Origin: Odiellus spinosus | Taxonomy: Eukaryota; Arthropoda; Arachnida; Opiliones; Phalangiidae | Assembly: GCA_963920705.1 (NCBI GenBank) | Contig: OY987227.1 | Span: 3,047,526 to 3,111,525 of the forward strand | Direction: 5' to 3' | DNA: 64,000 bases | Part shown: positions 46,942 through 59,367 of the stretch, piece by piece | Numbering within the stretch: position 1 is the stretch's first letter | How the letters are laid out: each line of letters begins with the position of its first letter | The notes under the pieces: generated by a model | What the model saw: only the letters and a program-made list of their open reading frames with translations | Database searches by the model: none | Told to the model about the DNA's origin: nothing | Translations under genes and position numbers: made by a program

Positions 46942-47096
46942 AAGAGGATAAAAAGGGGAATCCAAATTAATTTAAAAAAAGGGGGAAGGAGGGGGTCGTC
47001 CCTTTGTTCGCCGAGGCGAACATCAAAAAGGGGCAGACGACCCCCTCCTTCCCCATTTTTTTAAATTAATTTGGATTCCCCTTTTTATCCTCTTTA
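46940..47096. repeat. Long near-perfect palindrome next to left Mav2 repeat
   Basis: Two arms of about 61 bp starting TAAAGAGGATAAAAAGGGGA are inverted with about one mismatch around a 35-bp centre. The centre holds a further perfect 8-bp pair (TGTTCGCC / GGCGAACA). It abuts the inner edge of the left terminal repeat exactly, suggesting a fold-back or end-healing event. Confidence 0.9.
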
Positions 47097-48140
47097 TAGA
47101 TAAGAGATATCTCTTATCAGAGATTTTTTCAAGTGTTTATCTACGATTAAGATAAGACAGTCTGCAAAGCGTCGAGAAATGAGCTTATCTGTGAATTTCT
47201 CCTCTCTTTTTATTCTAATATTTGATACTTACTTGGAAAAACCACCTCTTTGATTTAAGTTTAGTGAATTGGGGTTTTCCCCTTTATTTGCAAGATTCCC
47301 CTTTTTATCTTGTTTATAGATAAGAGATATCTCTTGTGTGTTTATCCTAATATAGCGATCCTTAGGTTCTAGTTTCATTGTGCAATGTCGACTCTGGTTT
47401 TATCACAAGTTCAATCATACCGTTTTCGCAATATTTACTCGGAAAAACCATCTCTTTGGTTTAAGTTTAGTTATATAGACACCATGAATTGGGTTTTTCC
47501 ATACTTACAATGACGATATAGGATTTTCCCCGTTATTGTAGTATTTGAAATTATCAACATCGATAAGATAAGACTGATGTTTTTCCCTAAACGATCTCCC
47601 CCCTCCCTCTTCAACCCTTTTTTCTAAATTTATTCGTGGGATTCCCCTTTTTATCTGGGTTATAGATAAGAGATAACTCTTATCAGAGGGTTTTCAAGTG
47701 TTTATCTACGATTGAGATGAGACAGGTTGCAAAGCGTCGAGAAATGAGCTTATCTGTGAATTTCTCCTCTCTTTATCCTAATATTTGTAATATTTACTTG
47801 GAAAAACCACCGCTTTGGTGAATTGGGGTTTTCCCTTTTTTATTGCGGGTTTCCCCCTTTTACCTTGTTTATAGATAACAGATATCTCTTATCAGAGGTT
47901 TTTCCATGTGTTTATCCTAAATATAGCGATCCTTAGGTTCTAGTTCCATTTTGTAATGTCGATTCGCAATATTTACTTGGAAAAACCACCTCTTTGGATT
48001 AAGTATAGTGATATAGACACCAGGAATTGGGGTTTTCCGTATTTACAATGACGAAATAGGATTTTCCCGTTATTGCTGTATTTGAAATTTTCAACATCGA
48101 TAAGATAAGGTTGATGTTTTTTCCCTATGCGATCTAGTAT
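47080..48140. repeat. Degenerate local repeats, Mav2 left interior
   Basis: Segments recur at about 47083, 47285, 47640 and 47850 (CCCCTTTTTATCYTGTTTAT, ATAGATAAGAGATATCTCTT) and at 47230, 47440, 47800 and 47975 (GGAAAAACCACCTCTTTG...TTGGGGTTTTCC). Units of roughly 200-560 bp have diverged by indels. GATAAGAGATATCTCTTATC is itself a palindrome. Confidence 0.75.
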
Positions 48141-48272
48141 TAAAATTCGGGTTGGTTTTAGCATTGACTCGTAAATTAATTTTATCGCATAGTCCTGCTT
48201 ATCTCGGTATATGTCTAGCGTCGGTCCATATTTAAATTCATTGTATGCCTGATCTTTGAAGAGTGAAGTCAT
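47973..48272 (-). CDS. Hypothetical protein, 99 codons
   Basis: Open frame diverging from the polymerase gene, with an N-terminal FKDQAYNEFKYGPTLDIYRD region and YLIDVENFKYSNNGKILF later. Its C-terminal third overlaps the degenerate local repeat (47973-48060), which argues for caution. Composition is protein-like (mixed charged and hydrophobic), unlike chance frames nearby. I do not recognise a family. It could be a remnant of a Maverick gene that once lay left of the polymerase. Confidence 0.35.
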   Translation of the reverse strand: MTSLFKDQAYNEFKYGPTLDIYRDKQDYAIKLIYESMLKPTRILILDRIGKKHQPYLIDVENFKYSNNGKILFRHCKYGKPQFLVSISLYLIQRGGFSK

Positions 48273-51200
48273 CTCGATTTTATTCTCCCGATCCTGGATA
48301 TTTTACGTGTCATATCCTTCCAATTCACCATCGCTTGGTAAGTAATTTCTTCGCATCTCACAATTTTTATTTTCTCCGGTTTGGGGTTTGATGGTAGATT
48401 TGTAAATTCCAGCTTCTCCGTCCTTTTAATTCACTTGTTTCAATGTGATAAATGTACCGCTACGTACACCACACAACGAGATTTGGTACAACATAGCCGT
48501 TCGTGCGGAGCATCATTTACTCGGAAAACTAATTTAAATAAACATTTGACTAAACAACACGTCAATGATAACAACCGCGATCACAACCTTGGCGTGCCCT
48601 CAGCAACGGGGACACCACCATCTAACACAGATAACTCGCCAAGTAACCCAAGAAAACGGCAGCGTTCGTCTTCGGACAACGAATCGCAGCCTCTGAAACG
48701 TGTTTCTACACACCAAACTTCAACCGAAGATGAAAATATAGCTAGCCCTCTCGATGAGTGAGAGGAAGTTGAGGCGATTGGTGATGTTGTGTTCGCTGCT
48801 AGGTTAACCCCAACATCAGTAGAAACTGCCCCCTTGGAATTTATCAGTAGACATAGACAGGTTATTTGCGAATATATTAAAAATCGCCTCCAATCAAAGA
48901 AAGGTATTAAGTGGTATATTATCATTCGCGCACGTTAAAACCCGCCCCCTAGCGAATGCAGGATCGATTTGCGAAGTTCTACCATATTTTCGAGGTTTTA
49001 CTAACGCTACTTTAACTCCTGACGTCATCCACGATCAGATTGACTCTAACATCGATAAAATCGAACAATCAATGTCTGAGTTTGAAGCTACAGGAAGTGG
49101 ATGGGTGCTAGATCGGCTTTTATTCGTGCAACTAGGCATTGTTATGTATACCCCACTCCTCGGAGGTTCATATATTGAATTGCCGAGCAAATTAGCAAAC
49201 AAGGAGGCTATCGTTAATGTCAAAAACTCTGACGATCGCTGCTTTATATACTCTATTTTAGCGAAATTGCATCCCGCGGAAACGAACCCCCAACGCGTCA
49301 CTAATTACCTCGCATTTGTCGACGAACTTAATCTTTGTTTATTAACATTTCCATATCAACATGAATCGAAAAAACTACGTACATTTGAAAATGTAAACGA
49401 AATTTCAGTGAATATTTTCGCGTATGAAGATGTCATTTTTCCTATTCACGTGAGTCAAAACCGGGTTGTCGAAGAACGAGAAATAGATCTTTTCCTAATA
49501 AGTCGAGGCGAAAAGAAGCATTTTTGTCTAATCAAGAATCTAAGTCGACTTTTGAGTGGTGATTTTTCTAATCATCATTGTACAATGTGGTACTGCCGCT
49601 ACTGTCTACATAGATTTTCCGGTGAAAACGCGAAACATAATCATAGTCAGCATGTTAAAGAGTGCAGTTTTCATGGACCTCAGCTTACTTCGATGCCAAT
49701 CGATGATTCCATTTGTAAGTTCAAGAAGTTCGCCTGGCGGCAGAGAGTCCCGTACGTAATATATGCGGACTTTGAGGCTATAATGCCAAAGGTTAATACA
49801 TGTATGCCGGATTCTTCGTTATCTTCAACAACTACATTGGCTTTACACAAATCATGTGGGTTTTCGTACGTCGTTGTTGGACCAGATGGTAAGCTAAAAT
49901 ATTTCTTAATCACCCCCCCCCCCTTGTCTTTACTTAAAATTAATTTTATAGGTACAAACGGGAAACCGGTCACATACAGAGGTGACGATGCTACTTCAGT
50001 ATTTCTCAAAAGCCTATTATATGAATCGGATATCATCTTGAAGAAAATCAAGGAAAACATACCAATGGAGTTAACGAAGTTAGAGACGAACTCGTGGTTA
50101 CAGGCTGACATCTGCTATCTCTGTGGTAGTGCTTTTACCTCGAGGGATTATAAAGTGCGGGATCATGACCATTACTCTGGAGCGCATCGGGGAGCTGCAC
50201 ACAACACCTGCAATCTCCAAATACACGCACCAAATTATGTTCCTGTATTTTTTCACAATTTGTCTGGATATGACTCCCATCTAATTATGCAGCGAATTGG
50301 ATTGATCAAGGATAAGGATATAGGGTATTCCATCCAATAGTGAAAAATTCGTATCATTTTCGTTAGGTCGGCTACGTTTCGTAGATTCACTTAGATTTCT
50401 ACCCGCCTCACTAGAAACCCTCGTAGAAAACTTAGCCAAAGAAGGATCGGATAAATTTCCGATTTTAAAATCTATCTACTCCCCTAACGAAATCGCGGTT
50501 CTCTTACGTAAAGGGCTGTATCCGTATGATTATATGGACACTGAAGAAAAATTTGAGGAGAAGAAACTACCTCCTAAAGAGGCGTTCTTCAATATTCTTA
50601 CTGACTCGCACATCAGTGATTCTGACTACGAACACGCTCAGAATGTCTGGAAAACCTTTAATATCCAAAATATGGGTAAGATTATTTTATTTGTGAAAAC
50701 CTTTCACATACTAATCACATTTATTACAGGCGAGTATCATGATCTGTACGTAACCACTGACACCCTTCAACTTGCTGATGTTTTCGAGTCATTCCGGGCA
50801 ATTTGTAAGAGTTATTATAAGTTGGACAGCGCTCACGCTTATACGGGACCCGGTTTCGCATGGGAAAGTGCTCTACATATGACAAAGGTAGAGTTGGATC
50901 TACTTTTAGATCCTGATATGCACCTGATGATAGAACGAGGAATTCGTGGTGGAGTATCTATTATTAGCCACCGTTTCGCAACCGCCAATAATAATCTTAT
51001 TCGCGAGACATACGACGCGGAGAAATCTAATAGTTTCATCACATATTTAGGTAAATTTCCGTAATTTGAGGGTTCCGTAAATTCAAAGTTTTAAGATCGA
51101 TTTCCCATCTCGTAGATTGTCACAACCTATATGGAACAGTCATGAGAGACCTCATGCCGATGAAAAACTTCAAATGGGATGATTCCATCTCTACCGAGGA

Positions 51201-51386
51201 AATTCTCCGTCATCCGGATGATGATAAAGTTGGCTTTATCGTTGAAGTAGACCTTATCTATCCCGCAGAACTTCACGCCAATCATAATGATCTACCACTA
51301 GCACCTGAAAAACGCATCATCAAGAGCGACGAATTTTCTGAATTCTCCAAGGAGCAGTTAAAGCATCTGAACATCCCGTTGAAAGA

Positions 51387-51391
51387 CTCTC
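51387..51391. other. Target duplication of LTR element, left
   Basis: CTCTC, repeated at 55672-55676. The match can be extended by neighbouring A and T, so the exact boundary is uncertain by 1-2 bp. Confidence 0.7.
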
Positions 51392-51847
51392 TTTTATTTT
51401 CCACCAAGCGAATTATTTAAGTAACTAATTCATTTAGACACCAATTTCGATTCCAAATATCTTTATTCATTTCTCTGACTATGTCGTCCTTCTTTCGAGT
51501 TCCTTTTAGGAGTGGCAGAAAACAAACGCTTTCTCCTTTACATTTTCACTCTAACATGCTAACCATTACAATCACCCGAACATCGGCTTCGGCTTCAAAA
51601 AAGCCCCCGTCTTGCTCTCCGATCTTCGCTATCACCGCGTTCTTTCGCTCCATGGGGGTTAAAGTTCGTAAATGCAGCTGAAGATACTATATGGCTATAT
51701 AGCCCTCCACACAAGCCCCAAGGCCAACATATATATAACATTATTCGTCCCATACATACATAAGTAAACAACCCTATAAGTATAATGACCAGAACTGTAC
51801 ACCCACAAGTCACATCTCCTTATAAGTATGAATCACCAGAAATGACA
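51392..51847 (-). repeat. 3' LTR (left copy)
   Basis: 456 bp, identical to 55216-55671 except one base (GAGTGGCAG here, GAGAGGCAG there, near 51513). The near identity indicates a recent insertion. Confidence 0.92.
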
Positions 51848-51857
51848 TTCCCCCGCC
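51848..51857 (-). promoter_or_regulatory. Polypurine tract
   Basis: Minus-strand GGCGGGGGAA immediately before the 3' LTR, in the place expected for plus-strand priming. One C interrupts it. Confidence 0.65.
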
Positions 51858-52382
51858 ATGAGCATTGCTCATAACAACACACTTAACCAATTTAATAACA
51901 ACATAAATTCATACTGCAGAATTTCATGACTCGACTCAAGTTAACATTGCTATTAGTAAACACTTCACAGTTAATCTCAACATTTAATCATTTATAACAA
52001 TACTAATCACTTAATAGTTTCATGCGTTTAGATCCGTTAATATCGGATTTACACATTAAATTTTATTATCTTTTCCACTCAACACATAGATTCTCGTTCT
52101 ATAATGAACATCTCTTCACGCGCAGCTAATTTGAACTACAAAAAACCCATCATTATGGGAAAAGTAGTTCAGGGAAAACCCACTACTTGGGCAAAAACCT
52201 TTTTCGTATATTACTCCGATTCATAACATTTTTACAGTCAAAGTCACCGAATCACTCTTTTTGTTCACAATTAGTAAATTCCACAATGGCTAATATATTT
52301 CAACATTTATTTCTTTTTTCTAACAGTTACTTTATACAATAATTAATATTTTAATTTCATATGTATATTTATCATAAATCCC

Positions 52383-53395
52383 TCATCATGATTAGTCTCT
52401 CCATCACGATTAATTTCTCGTCACGATAACCAATCTCTCATCACGATGATCAATCTCTCATCACGACGATCAACCTCTCATCACGACGATCAATCTCTCA
52501 TCACGACGATCAATCTCTCATCACGACGATCAATCTCTCATCACGACGATCAATCTCTCATCACGACGATCAATCTCTCATCACGACGAGCAATCTCTCA
52601 TCACGACGATCAATCTCTCGTCACGACGATCAATCTCTCGTCACGACGACCAATCTCTCATCATAACGACTAATCTCTCATCGCGACAATTATCTCTCAT
52701 CGTGACAATTATCTCTCATCGTGACAATTATCTCTCATCGTCACAATTATCTCTCATCGTGACAATTATCTCTCATCGTGACAATTATCTCTCATCGCGA
52801 CAATTATCTCTCATCGCGACAATTATCTCTCATCGTGACAATTATCTCTCATCGTGACAATTATCTCTCATCGTGACAATTATCTCTCATCGTGACAATT
52901 ATCTCTCATCGTGACAATTATCTCTCATCGTGACAATTATCTCTCATCGTGACAATTATCTCTCATCGTGACAATTATCTCTCATCGTGACAATTATCTC
53001 TCATCGTGACAATTATATCTCATCGTGACAATTATATCTCATCGTGACAATTATATCTCATCGTGACAATCATCTCTCATCGTGACAATCATCTCTCATC
53101 GTGACAATCATCTCTCATCGTGACCATTCTCTCATCATGACCATTCTCTCATCATGACCATTCTTTCATCATGACCATTCTCTCATCATGAACATTTTCT
53201 CTCATCATGAACATTTTCTCTCATCATGAACATTTTCTCTCATCATGAACATTCTCTCATCGTGATCAATTTCTCTCATCATGATCAATTTCTCTCATCA
53301 TGATCAATTTCTCTCATCATGATCAATTTCTCTCATCATGATCAATTTCTCTCATCATTATCATTTTCTCTCATCATGATCGTTTTCTCTTGTTT
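52383..53395. repeat. Evolving 17-22 bp tandem array in LTR element
   Basis: Units change gradually from CATCACGACGATCAATCTCT (20 bp) to CATCGTGACAATTATCTCT (19 bp), then CATCATGACCATTCTCT and CATGATCAATTTCTCTCAT forms. All keep CTCATC followed by RTGA or ACGA. A 75-codon frame at 52446-52673 is read-through of the array. Confidence 0.93.
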
Positions 53396-53396
53396 C

Positions 53397-53860
53397 CTTA
53401 GTAACGCGATAGTTCCTCTAGTAACGCGATAGTTCCTCTAGTAACGCGATAGTTCCTCTAGTAACGCGATAGTTCCTCTAGTAACGCGATAGTTCCTCTA
53501 GTAACGCGATAGTTCCTCTAGTAACGCGATAGTTCCTCTAGTAACGCGATAGTTCCTCTAGTAACGCGATAGTTCCTCTAGTAACGCGATAGTTCCTCTA
53601 GTAACGCGATAGTTCCTCTAGTAACGCGATAGTTCCTCTAGTAACGCGATAGTTCCTCTAGTAACGCGATAGTTCCTCTAGTAACGCGATAGTTCCTCTA
53701 GTAACGCGATAGTTCCTCTAGTAACGCGATAGTTCCTCTAGTAACGCGATAGTTCCTCTAGTAACGCGATAGTTCCTCTAGTAACGCGATAGTTCCTCTA
53801 GTAACGCGATAGTTCCTCTAACAACGCGATAGTTCCTCTAACAACGCGATAGTTCCTCTA
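53397..53860. repeat. 20-bp tandem array in LTR element
   Basis: About 23 units of GTAACGCGATAGTTCCTCTA, nearly identical; the last two carry ACAACGCG instead. Confidence 0.97.
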
Positions 53861-55197
53861 ACTTCAACTTCGTACGTACTTTCAACTTCGTATTCTGATA
53901 ATGTTGTTTTAAGCAACTAGTATTTTTGGTAATTTTGTTTTATATTTAGAGTAATTTTTGTTTCATCTCTATTTATTTGCTTCTCTTATTGTTACTTTCC
54001 TTTTGTTAATTGTTTCTCTTAATATATTGTTATGTTTAGTTTCGTATCCAGAGCTCTGGCCAATTCATTTCGCTTTTTGCATTCTATTCGTTAGTTGTTC
54101 GATCGATCGATTTCTTCGCTCGCTCTCTTACAATATCCCGTATCCAACGGACGCTAAACGCTCCCTTCCCATTGCCGTAACGGGCGATACTTCATTCTCC
54201 CTTTACCCGTTTTCATCCCCTTTCGTCTCCTAATTTCAAGGGCGCTAGAAAGGACCATTAGCGCTGAGCATTGGACATTGGGACGCGGACCCCTCTTTGG
54301 TCGCTAACCAATGTCTTCCCCCCTTGGGAGGAAATGGGGGAAGAACAATTTAAGTACCTTTCAATTCATTTTCAAGCAAAAGAGTCGCCACCATCTTTTA
54401 CAAGCACGAAATTGTTAAGGAACTCGTTAGGCTTAGCAACCAAGTATTTAATACATTCTTTATGAGTTTCAACTCCTAAGTATTAATTGTTTATTAGTCA
54501 TTACAATTAATCTAATGTATTGTAGAATAGAAATACTATCTTGGTCTACTTTACATTTATTTTTTCAACTCCTAAGTATTAATTGATTAGTTTCATTACA
54601 ATTAATCTAATATAGGTGTAGAATAGAAATACTATCCTGGTCTACTTTACACCTATTTCGTAGTACCTTAACAATTCCAATTACGTACATTCTACTTGTA
54701 CTGCCCTTCCATCCCAATTTCGTACTTATAATTATAAGCCTTCTACGGCCCGATTCCAATGACTATACTCCACTTACTCTACCCCAGCTAGGTACCGTCA
54801 ATTAGGTACCGTAATATGAATACCGTGTACCTATAGGCGTAGCTAACAGGATTAACTAAATATCCCAGCAATTTTAACTTTCGACAACTTATTGTGATAT
54901 GACATTATTTAAAATCAAAAGGAAAACATCAAACCCATTATAGCCATCCAACACGAACGGAGACTATATTCATTCAATTTCGTTAACTTTAGCCGCTTGC
55001 CTCTCTGTCCGGGCGGCGTCCAATCTCGACCTTTCTTAGGCGTCTGTTCTCTTCCTCTTTCGTCAATCGCCGCCATACTGAAAAAGGCGTCTTTTTTCCG
55101 AAAACGTTATCTGGATTTCAACTTACAATATTTTGATTTCTTCACTCTAATTCCACATTCTTAATCCATCCAAAGGCTCCTGGCTGATACGTTCAAC

Positions 55198-55215
55198 TCC
55201 CGGGTTTCGGCACCA
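55198..55215 (-). promoter_or_regulatory. Primer binding site for tRNA-Phe
   Basis: Minus-strand TGGTGCCGAAACCCGGGA is complementary to the 3' end of animal tRNA-Phe (...CCCGGGTTTCGGCACCA), 18 of 18 from memory, and starts at the first base after the LTR. Confidence 0.82.
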
Positions 55216-55671
55216 TTTTATTTTCCACCAAGCGAATTATTTAAGTAACTAATTCATTTAGACACCAATTTCGATTCCAAATATCTTTATTCATTTCTCT
55301 GACTATGTCGTCCTTCTTTCGAGTTCCTTTTAGGAGAGGCAGAAAACAAACGCTTTCTCCTTTACATTTTCACTCTAACATGCTAACCATTACAATCACC
55401 CGAACATCGGCTTCGGCTTCAAAAAAGCCCCCGTCTTGCTCTCCGATCTTCGCTATCACCGCGTTCTTTCGCTCCATGGGGGTTAAAGTTCGTAAATGCA
55501 GCTGAAGATACTATATGGCTATATAGCCCTCCACACAAGCCCCAAGGCCAACATATATATAACATTATTCGTCCCATACATACATAAGTAAACAACCCTA
55601 TAAGTATAATGACCAGAACTGTACACCCACAAGTCACATCTCCTTATAAGTATGAATCACCAGAAATGACA
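55216..55671 (-). repeat. 5' LTR (right copy)
   Basis: 456-bp partner of 51392-51847. On the minus strand it starts TGTCATTTCTGG and ends GGAAAATAAAA directly before the primer binding site. Confidence 0.92.
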
Positions 55672-55699
55672 CTCTCTACCCAAACTTGTACCGGATCTT

Positions 55700-55707
55700 A
55701 ACCCGAA
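55700..55707. other. Target duplication of hAT element, left
   Basis: AACCCGAA, identical to 61863-61870. Confidence 0.9.
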
Positions 55708-56572
55708 CAGTAGCGCCGCCAGCAGTAGGCACGTGCCTACGTTTAAAAATTTAGAGCCTAATTAGGGGGCCTCCAAAATTTGAAATTAGTGCCTATGGGG
55801 GCCTCGGAATTTTGAAACAGGTGCCTAAAGGGCCTTTAAATTTTTAGTGCTTAAGTGGGCTTTTTTAAATAAATTTATATTTCTTGTAAATAATCATCTG
55901 TAAAAGGGTGCTTTGACTGTAGAGACAGCTACAGAAGTTAAAAAGACTGAAGTGTAAAGATCGCTGCCACCTTCTTACTTCCCTCCTTATAGTGTCAAGT
56001 GACAAAAACATGAATATTAGTCTCACCATAGGGGGCGTTTAACGGCATCTCTTCATTCCTTAATAGGACTAAAATATTTACTGATCCACTCTAAATTTTA
56101 AGCAAGCACAAAGAAAGGCTCCCTATACCTTAAAGTAAAAAAAAGGTCTGGAGATAACGAATAAGATAGCTTTGTACGTGCTGCCTATTTAAGGTGGGAT
56201 ATAATAAAAAGGTTTGCCACCTGGTAAAATGTTTTCAAGAGGAAAAACAGCATAATATTGTGCTCATAGCCATGGGATTCCTTTTAATTTTTGATAATTC
56301 TAACCTTTGTGCACACTATTGTAGTAAGGAATTTGTGGCAAGCACTGGTTTTGGCACTCTATAGGGGGTGATTTGGGTTTGTTGACTTTTTCCAAGAAGG
56401 CGGAATGGCACCCGGAAAAGTCTATATGCTTTCCAGTGCTATTATACCGCTGAGATCTGCTTGTGAAAGATAGTTGTTTAACTTCGCCCATGGTGAAATC
56501 TCTGGGTGGATTTTATATTATTTGGAGTATTTATTTTTATGAAAAGTACTTGTGATTCTGAAAATTCTTTTT

Positions 56573-56670
56573 ACCTCCCCGACTGAACTTTAGTTCAGGG
56601 GGAGGTTTTACACTGGTCGTCTCTCTCTGTCTGTCTGTGTGTGTGTGTGCGTGTGCGTGTGCGTGTGCGT

Positions 56671-56706
<36 letters not shown>

Positions 56707-57590
56707 CCCTTCCTGTGTAACCGGATATCACGTGACCTAGCTCGTGGAGCAAAAATCTTGGGTAACAAGACGTAATCATGCCGTCATATCGTTCAATTCC
56801 GTTCAACGGGAATTCCTATAATCAGGCTGCCACATTAATGAGCTTCAAGTGTCGTGCAATATTATGCAACCGGACGTCTCCCATTGCATATTATCGCCTT
56901 CCACCATCAGCATCATAGTCGAACCTCGATGCTGGACAGTTGAAGGCGATTATAGCCAATGGGACGTCTCCCACTGTCATAATCACCTCCGACCATCCTC
57001 ACGCGCCAAGGTCCAACCTCCAGTTTCCGATCTCAGCGGGCCATACTAGCGAGGCGTCCCTCACTAATATGGTCCACATCAACCTTCCACTCTCCAAACA
57101 TCGCCCCCCAAGGGTAAATTGGCCGACAGTGGCACCCAGGGTTACGAGAAACGTCTGAGCATTTATCAGGTGAGAACTTCACAAGATTTTATCACAATCG
57201 GTTACTATATAATGCTAGTCGAACCCCTTATATAACCCTTTTTGGAAGTGTAGTATCATTTGGCGTTATGGCGTGATATCTTTTAGTAAATTTAAACGTA
57301 ATAATTATTTAAGGTATAATTAAAAATATTCAAATTGTTTCACTTAATCTAATTAAAAATGTAGCTGAAAATTAAATTTGAAATTGGAAATAGTTTAGAA
57401 GATATTTAAGAAATTGTCTAAGAATTTTGAGAAATTTGACTGTTTAATACCAGCTAGAGTTGGCAGGACGCGCTAAGCTATTTTCCATACATCATTTATT
57501 CAAAAAAGCAAAGGTATCACTGGCCGTATATGCTTAGGCTTGCTGCAAACTCGGGGTGGATTGAAGAATCTTAATAACAGTTCTACGCCA
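56573..57590 (-). repeat. Family X repeat, copy e
   Basis: Begins with the same hairpin as copy c (ACCTCCCCGACTGAACTTTA), then a GT/GC dinucleotide tract, GATATCACGTGACCTAGCTCG, the cluster AACCTCGATGCTGGACAGTT, and the AT-rich part ending TTGAAGAATCT. About 180 bp longer than copy c through extra internal sequence near 56960-57130. Confidence 0.75.
56624..56706. repeat. GT/GTGTGC microsatellite
   Basis: TCTGTCTGTCTGTG followed by GTGTGCGTGTGC and GTGTGT repeats. A minus frame with His-Ala runs here is spurious. Confidence 0.95.
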
Positions 57591-59367
57591 ATTTCTATAA
57601 ACTTGTTTTTTATCTATTTTAATTGATTGATTTAATTTTTTAGCTTAGCCTCAGTTATTAAAATGTGTAGGTGTTTTTTTTTATTTTGTTTATCGCATAT
57701 ATAAAAGCGTGAAATACTATTTCGGCCGTCAGAGAAAAAGCTGGGATCGAAGAGCTGGTTACCTTTTCGCTCGCCGTACCAATTCACTAGTGTGATGGTA
57801 ATTCGACAGCGGCTCTTAGCTGCTTCGACTGGCGTTTCTCTCCGTGGAGTGATACCTCCTTTACCTCGGTGTCGAGGAGAGCTAATACACGTGTGTTTGG
57901 GCTTCGTACTTGTACATAACCTTAAGGCCTGCGTAAAAGCCTCATATAATGTAAGGTCTAATGGGTGATTTGCACTTGACTTTTGGAGCGAATGTACCCG
58001 TATATCTAACTTAAACTTCTCCATTACCTACTTTGATTTCCGTGACTGGAATGTGCTTTAAACCCAATCTTTAATAATTCGCCATTGAATAACAAACCAA
58101 CTATTACCACGTAGGATAGGAGACATGATAATTGAGGTCTACATGTTGAATAACCTGCCACAAACTTGTTAATGCCTACTGTCGTTTATTTTCGGTGACG
58201 TTTTAGCTAGTGTGTAATCACGTAAAATAACGTTTGTTTCACAACTTGTGTTGTACACTAAAGCCATGTATTGGTTCAATTTGATATAACATTTTGCCTT
58301 TTCACGTTACTTGGTCTACAAATACTCTACAACCGTCAAAATTCTGATATGGTTTTAAAAGAAGAACCTTGACCTTGTGTATTTAATCTCATATCGAGAT
58401 TAAATGTTTTTCGCATCTAATTTTAATTGGTTTATCAATATGTTATTTGTATAGATATTTTTTTAAGATTTTATATTTTTTAGATTAAAATAAATTTATT
58501 ATTCAGGAAGATTTTGTAGAATCTAGTTCTCAGGATTACCGGTGTTGAAAATTTATTTTGCTAATGTTATCTTGATGTCTGTGTTTTCTGCCCGCTATTT
58601 GGTAGTGGTAAGATTAATATTTTTCATTTTAATTAATTGACTTATTTGGCGTTTATTGATAATTTGCTTTACTTAAATTGTTCGTGTAAGGGCTATTTTA
58701 CATATTACCAAAGATTGCTAATTTCAGTTGTCTTAATTCTGATTTTTTTGTTTTAATACTGAATTATGGACTGGATTATTTATCTTGAAATCTATGTGGT
58801 TATATCTTATTTATTTTCCTTTTTTTCTCTAGTTAGGTTTGGTTTTAAGTAGAGAATTATTTAGGGTTTTGTTGGTATACTGAAGAAATGCATATAGGTT
58901 CAATGTGATATAATATTTTGCCTATTGGCGTTACTTGGTCTGCAAATACTCTAGAGCCTTCAAAATTATTATATGGTTTTAAAAGAAGAACATTGACCTT
59001 GCTTATTTTACTCGATACGCATTTATATTAAAATTAATTCATTATTCAGCAAATTTTTTTTCCGACTCTGGTTCTCAAAATTTTATTTTGAATTAAGTTT
59101 GATTCTTTTGCATTCAAATTTATCTTGATAAGAAGTATATTTTTGATCTGAATTATTGGTTTAATATTTTTAGTGTTTAATTGAGATATTATTTCTTTTT
59201 GCTTTCAATCTTCGTCTTCCACAAATGCCATAAATTTTAATATTTTAGGTAAGGTTAGGTTAGTTAACATCACGTGGTTGTCGGGGAGGTATTATTTTGG
59301 TTTCCCAACTTGTTTTCCATATCATGATTTATCATCTTGTAGAGCAGAGGGAACAAGTCACTACTAC
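57591..59367. other. AT-rich interior of hAT element
   Basis: A 130-codon minus frame (57632-58024) includes RHRGKGGITPRRETPVEAAK and VNWYGERKGNQLFDPSFFSD, protein-like but without a domain I can name. Segments near 58270-58385 and 58905-59005 are diverged copies of each other (TTACTTGGTCTRCAAATACT, TATGGTTTTAAAAGAAGAAC). A short piece at 59250-59310 matches 40580-40650. Confidence 0.45.

Larger units (their letters stand above)
51392..55671 (-). mobile_element. Non-autonomous LTR retrotransposon in Mav2 polymerase
   Basis: Direct 456-bp LTRs at both ends, flanked by CTCTC (51387-51391 and 55672-55676). Read on the minus strand, the LTR begins TGTCATTTC, the primer binding site lies directly after the 5' LTR, and a purine tract precedes the 3' LTR. 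The 3.37-kb interior has no gag, protease, RT or integrase frame; it is made of satellite-like arrays (52383-53395, 53397-53860), a 95-bp duplication (54469-54660) and unassigned sequence. Thus a LARD/TRIM-type element dependent on another retrotransposon for mobility. Confidence 0.9.

Noticed and set aside
53397..53860. CRISPR-like array
   Set aside because: Units are contiguous without unique spacers, inside a eukaryotic LTR element; same reasoning for 60045-60872 and 1-7430.
56537..56806. Histidine-alanine repeat protein on the minus strand
   Set aside because: Translation of a GT/GC microsatellite within family X.
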